Source: Phycisphaerae bacterium
GTDB lineage: Bacteria > Chloroflexota > Anaerolineae > 4572-78 > J111
Reading direction: 5' to 3'
Assembly (NCBI GenBank): GCA_028285035.1
Contig: JANQQF010000124.1
Location: forward strand, 124,001 to 188,000
DNA: 64,000 nucleotides
Positions 26,444-35,506 of this stretch are shown one piece after another. The position numbers and the translations under genes were made by a program. Each line of letters opens with the position of its first letter. Positions within the stretch are counted from its first letter, which is position 1. A model generated the notes under the pieces. That model did no database searches, was not told the DNA's origin, and was given only the letters and a program-made list of their open reading frames with translations.

Positions 26444-27087
26444 ATTTGATGAGGGATACAGAGCAATCAATTCAAATTATTCGAGCGATGGCGAAAGTCA
26501 TTATGACCGAGCGTGATTATTTGTCATCTCTCGACTCAACAGTCGGGGATGGGGATCACGGGCATAATTTGGCTAAGGCGATGAAAACTGCCGTTGAAGC
26601 CATTGAAGCACTAGAAGAGCCAACGGTTAATGAGATATGGCGTGTAACCGGAAAGAATGTTCAAGATAGTGTTGGGGGGGCGTCAGGTCTGCTCTTTGGA
26701 GCATTCTTCACCGGAGCTGGGCGAGCGATTAAAGGGAAGTCGGAAATAGGTCTCACAGAGGTTGTCGATATGGTAAGTGGTGGGCTGGCTCAAGTACAAA
26801 AGCGGGGGAAGGCCCAGCCTGGGGATAAAACGATGGTGGATGCCTTGGCCCCGGCTGCCGAAGCCGCTCAACAAGCGGCTGAAGCTAATCTGTCTGTGGC
26901 TGAAACTTTATCTCAAATTGCTAATGCTGCTCAAACGGGGGCTGAGGCAACGCAGGAGATGGTGGCCAAGCATGGCCGCGCAAAATTTTTAGGAGAACGA
27001 TCGATCGGCTATCAAGATGCTGGCGCAACCTCGATGGCCTTGATGCTAGCCGCTTGGGCGGATGTGATTGTTGGAGAAACTGTATGA
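26440..27087 (+). CDS. dhaL: Dihydroxyacetone kinase-type subunit DhaL
   Basis: This 215-residue helical-barrel protein binds the nucleotide and magnesium that drive the DhaK-bound ketose phosphorylation. The signature DSTVGDGDHGHNL supplies the aspartates that bind two Mg ions, and GGASGLLFGAFF is also present. GTG 26440 overlaps the dhaK stop (GTGA), and ATG 26449 is an alternative start. It overlaps the next gene by four bases, so the DhaK, DhaL and dehydrogenase proteins are translationally coupled. Confidence 0.9.
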   Translation: MNLMRDTEQSIQIIRAMAKVIMTERDYLSSLDSTVGDGDHGHNLAKAMKTAVEAIEALEEPTVNEIWRVTGKNVQDSVGGASGLLFGAFFTGAGRAIKGKSEIGLTEVVDMVSGGLAQVQKRGKAQPGDKTMVDALAPAAEAAQQAAEANLSVAETLSQIANAAQTGAEATQEMVAKHGRAKFLGERSIGYQDAGATSMALMLAAWADVIVGETV

Positions 27088-28361
27088 CCTTTGAATCTGC
27101 CTTTACGATGGATACATCGAGTATCAAATATGGGCCAGGCACAACGCAAGAGGTCGGCTATGATATGGAGCGCTTTGGAGCCAAGCGGGTGATGGTGGTC
27201 ACCGACCCGAATTTGTCCAAAAGCGAACCCGTCTCTACAGTGATGGAGTCCTTGCAATCAGTCGGGATTGAAGCCGTCTTGTTTGATCAAACCAAGATTG
27301 AGCCAACAGACGACTCGCTCAAGATGGCGATCCAGTTTGCCAGCGATGGAAACTTTGATGGCTACATTGCGGTTGGTGGCGGTTCCAGTATTGATACCGC
27401 TAAGGCGGCAAATTTGTATGCAACCTATCCTGCTGATTTTCTGGCCTACGTTAACGCTCCAATTGGGCAAGCTCGCCCGGTTCCTGGCAAACTTAAACCA
27501 CTGATTGGAATTCCAACAACAGCAGGAACGGGTAGCGAAACGACGGGGATTGTAGTGTTTGACCTGCTGGAAATGAAGGCGAAAACGGGCATCGCTCATC
27601 GTGAATTGCGACCCTTGTTGGGCATCATTGACCCCAACAATACGCGGACACTGCCTAAAATGGCGGCGGCTTGTACAGGCTTGGATGTCCTTTGTCACGC
27701 CGTGGAGTCGATAACCGCCATTCCTTACGATCAGCGACCCGCTCCCGAAAATCCCAGACTACGCCCTGCTTATCAAGGGGCCAATCCCATCAGTGATATT
27801 TGGACCAGCCAGGCCATCCAGATGGGCTCACAGAATATTGTCAAGGCCGTACACGAGCCGGAAGATGATGACGCCCGAACCCAAATGTTGTTGGCGGCCA
27901 CCTATGCTGGAATTGGCTTTGGCAATGCAGGCTGCCATCTCCCACACGCGATGTCCTATCCGGTGTCGGGGATGGTTCGTGATTTTGTTCCAGAGGGCTA
28001 TCCACAGGACGCCCCGATTGTACCACACGGAATGTCTGTCATTTTGAATGCGCCCGCTGTCTTTCGTTTTACCGCCCAAGCTGCGCCTGAGCGTCATTTA
28101 CAAGCGGCGAAGTTGATGGGGGCTGATGTGTCTGGAGCGTCGACAGAAGATGCAGGTGAAATATTGGCCCAATCCTTCATTAAAATTATGCAGCAGATTG
28201 GCATTCCCAATGGTTTACAGGCCGTGGGTTACACGCCAGCCGATGTTGATAAGTTAGTGGCAGGCACTTTGCCCCAACATCGCCTGACCAAATTGTCACC
28301 TCGTCCAGCCGAGGCTGATGATTTGAAGCAACTATTTTTGGACTCAATGGTGTTGTGGTAA
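27084..28361 (+). CDS. Iron-containing alcohol dehydrogenase, HOT type
   Basis: This 425-residue protein belongs to the iron alcohol dehydrogenases and looks closest to hydroxyacid-oxoacid transhydrogenase (ADHFE1/HOT). Features are KYGPGTTQEVG near the start, VGGGSSIDTAKA for the nucleotide, GIPTTAGTGSETTG, the metal set Asp and His in GLDVLCHAVES plus GCHLPHAMSYP and VPHGMSV, and the HOT insert RPAYQGANPISD. It may oxidise a hydroxy acid or reduce an aldehyde made in the pathway. The start overlaps the dhaL stop (ATGA). Confidence 0.88.
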   Translation: MTFESAFTMDTSSIKYGPGTTQEVGYDMERFGAKRVMVVTDPNLSKSEPVSTVMESLQSVGIEAVLFDQTKIEPTDDSLKMAIQFASDGNFDGYIAVGGGSSIDTAKAANLYATYPADFLAYVNAPIGQARPVPGKLKPLIGIPTTAGTGSETTGIVVFDLLEMKAKTGIAHRELRPLLGIIDPNNTRTLPKMAAACTGLDVLCHAVESITAIPYDQRPAPENPRLRPAYQGANPISDIWTSQAIQMGSQNIVKAVHEPEDDDARTQMLLAATYAGIGFGNAGCHLPHAMSYPVSGMVRDFVPEGYPQDAPIVPHGMSVILNAPAVFRFTAQAAPERHLQAAKLMGADVSGASTEDAGEILAQSFIKIMQQIGIPNGLQAVGYTPADVDKLVAGTLPQHRLTKLSPRPAEADDLKQLFLDSMVLW

Positions 28362-28504
28362 GAAAGATTAGTAATTGGTAAATAAAAGTTGTGAAATTAA
28401 ACGGGTAATTGTCATCAAGAGTTTTGCCTAAATGACAGGGCAGTTGTAAGGGCACCCACAAGGGACGTTCCTACTTCATGATAACGCATATATTAAGGAA
28501 AACG
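28362..28504. other. Gap with degenerate dispersed-repeat fragments
   Basis: This is a 143-bp non-coding gap inside the cluster. It holds fragments resembling the repeats seen at 32503 and 38721 (AGTAATTGGTAAA) and a GGGCACCCACAAGGG segment. AAGGA at its end serves the next start codon. No promoter is evident. Confidence 0.4.
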
Positions 28505-29938
28505 ATGCAAAAACTGAAAGTCGGTTACGCCGGAACGGCGTTAACCAGCTACTACGGTGAAGAATACAATCAATATGAACGAGCCATCACAGGCCTTGAG
28601 GCCTTGAGCAAGACGTGGGATTTTGAGCTTGTGCCCATTCGTCATGGGCTGACCGATATCGAAATGACCGAGCAGGCGGCGCGTGAATTGGCCGCAGAAC
28701 AGGTGGATTTTTTGCTATTACAAAATGCGACCTGTGGCTTGGGAGAACAGATATTGTCTCTTTCCAAAGCAGCCCCTCGATTGGGGCTGTGGTCGACACC
28801 CGACCCAAAGCAAGAGGGCGAAATTCAGCTACACTCACTCGTTTCGATGAATCACTATGCCTCAATTTTAAAGCGGTATCTGCGAGATGAGGCCCCACCC
28901 TACAAATGGTTTTACGGGCAGGTTGAAGATGAGCGTTTTCAAAAACGGCTAGGGGTGACAATTCGAGCGTTGACTGCGGTTAAAAATATGGCCCAGGCGA
29001 AAGTTGGCTGGATTGGGGGTATCTCGCCCGGTTTTTACAATATGATGTTTGACGAGCGTAAGTTGTACGCTCGGATGGGCAGCCGGGTCATTCCGCATGA
29101 GCTAGCCGAAGTGGTGGCGTTGGCTGAAAGCTATAAAGAGGCTGAAGCAATGGCTATTGTCGGAGAAATGAAGGCCGGGGCCAGCGAAATTCAGGTAGCC
29201 GATAGTGCTATGCTCAAAGGGGGGCGACTTTACTTGGCCCTTAAAGAGTTGGCCGAACGCAATGGCTATTCAGCCTTGGCTGTTGAATGCTGGCCTAAAT
29301 TTCAATCGCTTTACCAAGTTGCCCCGTGTATGTCTTACAGTTGGCTAGGCTCTGAAGATGGCTTGGCCGTCTCTTGCGAGGGCGACGTGCTTGGTGCGTT
29401 GAGTATGTTGCTACTTAATTACCTGAGCGGTAAGCACGGCTCCTCAACCTTGTTGGATATGACAGCCATCGATCCTGATGCTAACACGATGTTGATGTGG
29501 CACTGTGGCGTTAGCCCCCGCCATTTTGCCAACGATGACGGCATTAAGTGGGTGAATCATACCACCCTTGGCCGTAAGTCAGATACAGTTTATGGGGTGG
29601 CAGGCGATCAGGTATTTGCCCCTCAGGAAACAACAATCACTTACATTGGCGATGATGCAGAGCGGTTGCTGGTTCTGCACTCACAGGTTATTGAACGGGA
29701 TGTGAAGGGATTTGATGGGACACGCGGCTGGTTTACTCAATTCCACCTTAACGGAGAACCAATTGAAATCTGGGATTTAATCAACACCTTGACCGTGCGT
29801 GGGCAAGAGCATCATTACGCTGTTGGGCAAGGCACGATGGTCGATGAGTTGATGGAAATCGCGGCTTGGCTCGATATGCAGTTGGTTGAAAAAGTGCCTT
29901 ATCGCGATTATTTACAACGAGAAGGAGTCAATGTTTAG
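28505..29938 (+). CDS. L-fucose/L-arabinose isomerase-like protein
   Basis: This 477-residue protein has the two-part fold of the fucose isomerase family: an N-terminal Rossmann-like half (KVGYAGTALTSYYGEEY, LLLQNATCGLGEQ) and a metal-binding C-terminal half (AVECWPKF, SCEGDVLGALSMLLL, MWHCGVSP). Family members interconvert aldoses and ketoses with Mn. The ATG at 28505 has AAGGA upstream and is preferred over 28478. Together with the 3-epimerase and DhaKL it suggests an aldose to ketose to phospho-ketose route. The sugar is not identified. Confidence 0.8.
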   Translation: MQKLKVGYAGTALTSYYGEEYNQYERAITGLEALSKTWDFELVPIRHGLTDIEMTEQAARELAAEQVDFLLLQNATCGLGEQILSLSKAAPRLGLWSTPDPKQEGEIQLHSLVSMNHYASILKRYLRDEAPPYKWFYGQVEDERFQKRLGVTIRALTAVKNMAQAKVGWIGGISPGFYNMMFDERKLYARMGSRVIPHELAEVVALAESYKEAEAMAIVGEMKAGASEIQVADSAMLKGGRLYLALKELAERNGYSALAVECWPKFQSLYQVAPCMSYSWLGSEDGLAVSCEGDVLGALSMLLLNYLSGKHGSSTLLDMTAIDPDANTMLMWHCGVSPRHFANDDGIKWVNHTTLGRKSDTVYGVAGDQVFAPQETTITYIGDDAERLLVLHSQVIERDVKGFDGTRGWFTQFHLNGEPIEIWDLINTLTVRGQEHHYAVGQGTMVDELMEIAAWLDMQLVEKVPYRDYLQREGVNV

Positions 29939-30027
29939 AAAGGAGGTCAATGGAGACAAGTCCAAAAATGAGTATGTTTTCAAAACAAAGCAGTTTTATT
30001 AAATCCATTAATTCTCGGAGGAGTATC

Positions 30028-31515
30028 ATGAAAAAAGCGAATTATGTTCTTAGTTTAACGCTGTTGGTAGCACTGCTGTTGATGATGGTCCCCAGCCATA
30101 TCATGGCCCAGGATGCGTCTTGTGATCAGGACATTGTGGTTCAGGCTGACGACTGGTTGTCAAAGATTGCTGATAAAGTGTATGGTGATATTTTTGCCTT
30201 CACCGCGATTGTTGAAGCGACAAATGCAGTAGCTGCTTCAGATGATAGCTACGCCACCATTGAAAACCCAGATATCATTGAGCCGGGCTGGAAACTCTGT
30301 ATCCCTGCGGCTGGTGAAGCAGCCACAATCCTCGATACTGAAGCTGCTGCTAACGCAGAACAGTTAGCGGCCCTTGGCTACAATAGCTGGGATGAAGTTC
30401 TCGCCGCTGCGAACGGTACGACCGTCAACTGGTTTATGTGGGGTGGTTCGGATGTGATCAACACCAATGTTGATAATGACATTGGCGCTGTTGTTGAAGA
30501 ACAATTTGGTGTCACACTTAATCGTGTGCCGATTGCTGATACCGCCGATGCTGTTAACAAGGTATTGGATGAGTCAGCGGCTGGTGTAAATGAAGGTGGT
30601 AGCATTGATATGATTTGGATCAATGGGGAAAACTTCAGAACATTGAAGGAAGCTAACCTGCTTTATGGCCCATTCGCTCAAGCTATTCCAAACTCTCGCT
30701 ACGTTAACTGGGATGACCCAGCCTTGGCCTTTGACTTTGGTTATCCGGTAGACGGCTACGAGTCTCCCTGGGGACACGCTCAATTCGTGATGGAATATGA
30801 CACCGCCCAAGTTGATGAAGCACCGCTTACCTTTGAAGCTTTGGCAGAGTGGGTTGAAGCTAATCCTGGTAAATTCACCTATCCTGCCATTCCAGACTTC
30901 ACCGGTAGTGTATTCATTCGTCACGTATTCTATTGGGCGGCGGGTGGTCCTGAGCCATTCCTCGGCGATTTCGATCAAGCCACTTACGATCAATACGCGC
31001 CGGCTGTATGGGAATACTTAAACGCGCTTGAGCCTAACTTATGGCGCGGCGGTGAAACCTACCCCGAAGCCGCAGCAATGGCTTCTCTCTTAGCCAACGG
31101 TGAGATCGCTTTCAATATGGGGTATGGTCCAGGTAATGCCTCTCGCCAGATTAACGAGGGGACTTACCCAGAAACCATTCGTACCTTTGTCTTTGATACC
31201 GGTACCCTATCAAACAACAACTTTGTGGCCATCCCCTTCAACGCCAACAACCCAGCCGGAGCAATGGTTGTTGCCAATCATATTCTTTCGCCCGACTTCC
31301 AGTTGGTGATGGCTGATCCGGATCAGTGGGGCTGGTTGCTCCCAACCGATCCACGTCTCTTCCCCGCCGAAACCCAGGCCGCTTTAGCCGCCTATGAGCT
31401 TGGTCCGGCCACCTTACCAGCCGATGTTCTCGCTTCTAAGGTATTGCCAGAAGCCAATGGCGACTGGGTAAAAGCCTTTGAAGAAGGTTGGATTGAAAAC
31501 GTTCTAGAGCAGTAG
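30028..31515 (+). CDS. ABC solute-binding protein, YnjB-like, with LysM-like domain
   Basis: This 495-residue secreted protein has a signal peptide (MKKANYVLSLTLLVALLLM, cleaved near AQDASC), a LysM-like module (about 35-100, VQADDWLSKIADKVYGD) and then a solute-binding domain. The latter resembles E. coli YnjB: NWFMWGGSDVIN, DMIWINGENFRTL and GYESPWGHAQF. The ligand of YnjB-type systems is unknown. ATG 29950 with AAGGAGG is a strong alternative start, giving a 26-residue-longer N-terminus, but 30028 has GGAGG six bases upstream and a normal signal peptide. It is the first gene of the SBP-permease-permease-ATPase set. Confidence 0.88.
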   Translation: MKKANYVLSLTLLVALLLMMVPSHIMAQDASCDQDIVVQADDWLSKIADKVYGDIFAFTAIVEATNAVAASDDSYATIENPDIIEPGWKLCIPAAGEAATILDTEAAANAEQLAALGYNSWDEVLAAANGTTVNWFMWGGSDVINTNVDNDIGAVVEEQFGVTLNRVPIADTADAVNKVLDESAAGVNEGGSIDMIWINGENFRTLKEANLLYGPFAQAIPNSRYVNWDDPALAFDFGYPVDGYESPWGHAQFVMEYDTAQVDEAPLTFEALAEWVEANPGKFTYPAIPDFTGSVFIRHVFYWAAGGPEPFLGDFDQATYDQYAPAVWEYLNALEPNLWRGGETYPEAAAMASLLANGEIAFNMGYGPGNASRQINEGTYPETIRTFVFDTGTLSNNNFVAIPFNANNPAGAMVVANHILSPDFQLVMADPDQWGWLLPTDPRLFPAETQAALAAYELGPATLPADVLASKVLPEANGDWVKAFEEGWIENVLEQ

Positions 31516-31578
31516 GATATTTTTGAGATTGGGTCCAATCTCTGGTTGGACCCAATCTTTACCCTCGGAGACATCTGA

Positions 31579-32490
31579 ATGAGCACAACAGATCAGAGTT
31601 CAACAAATCGGGCGTTGCGTCGTTTGCAACTGATGGAAAAGCTGCAAGTCCCGTTGATGTTAACCCCGGCCTTTGCTATCTTGATTTTGCTTTTTGCTGG
31701 TGGATTAGTCGTCGGAACTGGGCAAAGTCTGGGCTATATGCCAGTCATTGGTCTGAATGATTTTACCTTTGCGAATTACATTAATGTTCTGACCGACGAC
31801 AACTTCTTACAATCCTTATGGCTCACTTTTCGGATTGCGTTTGTTAGCACATTTTTGTCAATGGTCTTAGCCGTTGCTTTTGCTCTTGTGTTACGGGATA
31901 CCTTTATCGGCAGTCAGTTGACGACCTTTGTCTATCAAATTCCGTTACCTATTCCACACTTGGTGGCGGCGAATGGTATCGTTTTGCTAATTACCCAAAG
32001 CGGCTTGATGGCCCGTATTTTGGCCAATGTCGGTGTTTTGACCGAACCAGCTCAATTTCCAATTATGGTCTTTGATCGCGCTGGAATTGCAATTATTTTG
32101 ACATACTTATGGAAAGAAGTGCCGTTTATTGGGTTGGTTGTACTAGCGATCTTGAAGAGTGTTGGCCCTCAATTTGAGGAGTTAGCCCAAACAATGGGTG
32201 CTAACAAATGGCAACGATTTTGGTATGTTCTGATGCCATTGATGTTGCCAGCCCTGCTCTCGACTTCAATTATTGTTTTTGCCTTTGTTTTTGCTAGCTA
32301 TGAAATCCCCCTCCTGCTTGGGGTTCGTTTCCCGACAACGCTCCCGGTCTGGGCCTTCCGTAATTATCAAGATCCCGATCTTGCCTTACGACCCGAGGCA
32401 ATGGCTGTGAGCGTTATCTTAGCCGTTATCGCTATTATGTTGCTGATCGCCTATCGCCATTTGGCCAAATACGCGATTACTTCAAATTGA
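31579..32490 (+). CDS. ABC transporter permease 1
   Basis: This 303-residue inner-membrane protein has six hydrophobic helices and the permease EAA loop near the cytoplasmic side (EELAQTMGANKWQRFWYVLMP). It resembles PotB/PhnU-type permeases and one half of the fused YnjC permease. It follows the binding-protein gene after 63 bases and should form a heterodimer with permease 2. Confidence 0.88.
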   Translation: MSTTDQSSTNRALRRLQLMEKLQVPLMLTPAFAILILLFAGGLVVGTGQSLGYMPVIGLNDFTFANYINVLTDDNFLQSLWLTFRIAFVSTFLSMVLAVAFALVLRDTFIGSQLTTFVYQIPLPIPHLVAANGIVLLITQSGLMARILANVGVLTEPAQFPIMVFDRAGIAIILTYLWKEVPFIGLVVLAILKSVGPQFEELAQTMGANKWQRFWYVLMPLMLPALLSTSIIVFAFVFASYEIPLLLGVRFPTTLPVWAFRNYQDPDLALRPEAMAVSVILAVIAIMLLIAYRHLAKYAITSN

Positions 32491-32502
32491 TAAAAAGTGG
32501 TT

Positions 32503-32553
32503 AGTGGCGAGTGGTTAGTGATTGGTAAAAATTTTTACTAACCACTCGCCACT
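32503..32553. repeat. 17-bp-stem hairpin repeat between the two permease genes
   Basis: AGTGGCGAGTGGTTAGT (32503-32519) pairs perfectly with 32537-32553 across a 17-base loop, followed by further CACTCGCCACT units and CACTATTC. A related unit lies at 38721-38760. The hairpin could protect or partly stop the mRNA between permease genes. Confidence 0.75.
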
Positions 32554-32580
32554 ACTCACTCGCCACTATTCTTAGGAGAA

Positions 32581-33390
32581 ATGTCAATGGTCCGATTTTT
32601 GCGCTGGCTGGCAGTTACCACAATTTTTGTGGCGATTCTAGCCCCGATCATTCCCCAAATAATTTGGTCTTTTGCCTTTCGCTGGTTTTTCCCCAGCCTG
32701 CTCCCGACCGAATGGAGCCTTGAGTCGTGGCAATATGTTTTTACCGACTCATCGAGGGTAGGTGAAGGCCTGATCAATAGCCTGAATATTGCCTTGGTGA
32801 CATCCTTCCTGGCCATTCTGGTCGGTTTACCTGCCTCAAGAGCGATTGCACTGCACAATTTTCGTGGAAAGGCAGTCATTGAGTGGTTGTTGATGGTGCC
32901 TATTCTTGTGCCGACCTTAGTCGTGGTGATGGGTATCCACATTATGTTTATTCGATACCGCTTAACAGACAGTTTCATGGGCGTGGTGCTCGTCCATTTG
33001 ATCCCCTGTATTCCTTATATGGTTTTGGTGATGTCTAGCGTCTTTGCCAATTATGGAACGGCCTTGGAGGATACGGCCCGAACCTTGGGAGCAAATCGAG
33101 TCAAGACCTTTTGGTATGTCACCCTTCCGGCGATTTTTCCAGGACTATTGGTGGCTACGATGTTTACCTTCCTGATTTCCTGGGGGCAATATGTGACTAC
33201 TTTGCTGATTGGTGGGGGCCGGATTATCACCTTGCCAATGGTGCTATTCCCCTTCATCACCAGTCCAAACCACGCTGATGCGGCCGCGATTAGCCTGGTC
33301 TTTGTCGCGCCAGCGGTGATTGTTTTGATCTTTACCTCACGCTCACTCAGCACTGAATCATCCGTTATGGGAGGTTTTGGTAGACTATGA
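32581..33390 (+). CDS. ABC transporter permease 2
   Basis: This 269-residue permease has six hydrophobic helices and the EAA loop (LEDTARTLGANRVKTFWYVTLPAI), resembling PotC/PhnV types. ATG 32581 follows AGGAG. It overlaps the ATPase gene by four bases. With permease 1 it corresponds to the two halves of YnjC. Confidence 0.88.
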   Translation: MSMVRFLRWLAVTTIFVAILAPIIPQIIWSFAFRWFFPSLLPTEWSLESWQYVFTDSSRVGEGLINSLNIALVTSFLAILVGLPASRAIALHNFRGKAVIEWLLMVPILVPTLVVVMGIHIMFIRYRLTDSFMGVVLVHLIPCIPYMVLVMSSVFANYGTALEDTARTLGANRVKTFWYVTLPAIFPGLLVATMFTFLISWGQYVTTLLIGGGRIITLPMVLFPFITSPNHADAAAISLVFVAPAVIVLIFTSRSLSTESSVMGGFGRL

Positions 33391-34427
33391 CCGTTGTCGT
33401 CTTACAGAATTTGTCACGCCACTTTGGCGATGTAATTGCTGTTGATAATATGAACTTGGAAATTAATTCGGGGGAAATGGTGGCCTTCTTGGGACCGTCG
33501 GGTTGTGGAAAAACGACCACCCTCCGAATGATTACGGGCCTCCTGTTGCCTACAACTGGCGATGTCCTTTTCGATGGAAAATCAATGCTGACCGTACCCA
33601 CTGAGAAGCGGGGGGCGGTGATGGTTTTCCAGAAGCACCTTCTCTTTCCAACGATGAACGTGGCCCAAAACGTTGGCTTTGGCCTAAGGATGCAAGGCAT
33701 CAATAAACGTGAGATCGCCTCACGAGTTGAGGAGATGCTTGAATTGGTACGTCTGCCCGGCTTTGGCTCTCGGATGGCCCACGAACTGTCTGGGGGGCAG
33801 CAGCAGCGAATTGCCTTAGCCCGCGCCTTGATCATTCGGCCTAATGTGTTGTTGCTTGATGAGCCTCTGGCTAACTTGGATGCCAATCTACGGCTTGAAA
33901 TGCGCGAGTTAATTAGAAGTATTCAAAAAGAAATGGGTATCACCTCGATTTTTGTTACCCATGACCAGGAAGAAGCCGTGATGCTGGCCGACCGCGTCGC
34001 CTTGATGTTTGATGGCGTGCTTCAGCAATATGACACACCCCGTACCTTCTATGATCGACCTCGAACGGCCAAGATTGCCCGCTTTTTCCGTAACGATAAT
34101 TTCTTGCAAGGCACCAAAACAGGCAACCAGCTTAAAACAGCCTCTGGTACACTCACTTTTGCTCAGCCTGATGCTCAGCCTGATGGCCCTGTTTTGCTCA
34201 CAGTTCGTCCAGAAGATGTCCAACTTGGGGGCACAGAAAACGAAAATAACAGTCTACAGGCAACAGTAGTGGCAAACGTTTATATGGGCACCCACACCCA
34301 GCTTGAATTAGAGGTTGAGGGGCAACCTTGGCGTGCCCAAGGCCCAGCCGACTATGATGTTAAACCTGGTGATACCATCTCTGTCCAGCTTCCTGAGAAG
34401 CGAATTTGGGTGCTGCCGAGAGAATAA
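33387..34427 (+). CDS. ABC transporter ATP-binding protein
   Basis: This 346-residue ATPase energises the importer. It has Walker A GPSGCGKTT near residue 36, the signature LSGGQQQRIALARAL, Walker B VLLLDEPLANLD, the switch histidine in FVTHDQEEA, and a C-terminal TOBE-like domain (about 240-345) seen in MalK/PotA-type ATPases. The four-base overlap with permease 2 indicates a transporter operon. Confidence 0.93.
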   Translation: MTVVVLQNLSRHFGDVIAVDNMNLEINSGEMVAFLGPSGCGKTTTLRMITGLLLPTTGDVLFDGKSMLTVPTEKRGAVMVFQKHLLFPTMNVAQNVGFGLRMQGINKREIASRVEEMLELVRLPGFGSRMAHELSGGQQQRIALARALIIRPNVLLLDEPLANLDANLRLEMRELIRSIQKEMGITSIFVTHDQEEAVMLADRVALMFDGVLQQYDTPRTFYDRPRTAKIARFFRNDNFLQGTKTGNQLKTASGTLTFAQPDAQPDGPVLLTVRPEDVQLGGTENENNSLQATVVANVYMGTHTQLELEVEGQPWRAQGPADYDVKPGDTISVQLPEKRIWVLPRE

Positions 34428-34609
34428 TACAGATGTCAGCTGACTGGTGCCAAAACTCAGTTTTGGCACCAAATTGATTACGAAGCTAGAGTTTCGTAAC
34501 CAGAATTCAATTCTTTCCCTTACCCCTGCGTTCTGTTTACAATGAACTCTCTCTCCCGAAGTAGGAGAGAGGGCTGAGAGGTGAGGGCCATTCCTATAAG
34601 GAGAAACAT
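34428..34609. repeat. Gap with three hairpins, one a dispersed CTCTCC/GGAGAG repeat
   Basis: The first hairpin has an 11-bp stem GGTGCCAAAAC (34446-34456) with GTTTTGGCACC (34460-34470). A weaker TTACGAA stem follows near 34480. The third is CTCTCTCC (34549-34556) with GGAGAGAG (34564-34571), a type of repeat common in intergenic DNA. Together they may act as a partial terminator after the transporter genes. AAGGAG before 34610 serves the next gene. Confidence 0.6.
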
Positions 34610-35506
34610 GTGGCAAACGTTGCTTTCATCGGACTCGGTATGATGGGGCTGCCGATGGCTCACAATTTGATCAAAGGGGGCCATCAGGTCATCGGCTTTG
34701 ATATTTCTAGTGAGGCCCTGGCTCGACACGAAGAAAATGGTGGGACTGTGGCTTCATCGGGGGCTGAAGCAGCGCGTGGGGCTGATGCTGTGATCACAAT
34801 GGTGCCAAAGGCGGTTCACGTTCGATCCGCCCTATTTGGCCCAGATGGTATTTTAGAGGGGCTGGCCTCTGACGCCCTCTTTATCGAGATGTCGACCATT
34901 CACCCCCTTGAGTCGGATGCAATTCGGACTGACTTGGCTGGGCGAGGCATCACGATGGTGGATGCCCCGGTGGGGCGAACCTCTGAGAATGCCAAGGAAG
35001 GGACGTTGTTGATTATGGCCGGTGGCGAGCCAGCCGACATTGAGCGAGCGCGACCGATTTTTGATTGCCTCGGTGATACGATCATCGATTGTGGTGGGCC
35101 TGGTATGGGCGCACGGATGAAGATCATCAACAACTTCATGTCCATCAGCCTCAACGCTCTCACTGCCGAAGCATTGACCCTAAGCGAGGCTGTCGGACTT
35201 GATACCAACTTAGCTATCGACGTGATGATGGGCACACTGGCCGGTCAGGGCTTTATGGCCTCTTACTATCCAAACAAGCCCCTAAAAGGCGATCTTAGCC
35301 CTGCCTTTATGCTTGAGCTGGCCCACAAAGATTTAGGGCTGGCCCTGGATTTAGCTGGCTCGGTAAACGTGCCAGTCCCGATGGGAGCCGCTGCCCGTCA
35401 GATGTACAGCATTGGTCGGGCTCAGGGACGGGGACGACAAGATTGGAGTGCCATTTACAACACGCTAAAAACATTAACCGACGCTTCGGAGGATACGGAT
35501 GCCTGA
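34610..35506 (+). CDS. NAD(P)-dependent beta-hydroxyacid dehydrogenase (GarR/HIBADH family)
   Basis: This 298-residue enzyme interconverts beta-hydroxy acids and semialdehydes. It has FIGLGMMGLPMA for the nucleotide at the N-terminus, DAPVGRTSENAKEGTLLIMAGG for substrate, and the catalytic Lys171 in GMGARMKIINNF. GTG 34610 follows AAGGAG. Possible roles are tartronate semialdehyde or sulfolactaldehyde-like reductase activity, and the sequence alone does not choose. It overlaps the next gene by eight bases. Confidence 0.88.
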   Translation: MANVAFIGLGMMGLPMAHNLIKGGHQVIGFDISSEALARHEENGGTVASSGAEAARGADAVITMVPKAVHVRSALFGPDGILEGLASDALFIEMSTIHPLESDAIRTDLAGRGITMVDAPVGRTSENAKEGTLLIMAGGEPADIERARPIFDCLGDTIIDCGGPGMGARMKIINNFMSISLNALTAEALTLSEAVGLDTNLAIDVMMGTLAGQGFMASYYPNKPLKGDLSPAFMLELAHKDLGLALDLAGSVNVPVPMGAAARQMYSIGRAQGRGRQDWSAIYNTLKTLTDASEDTDA

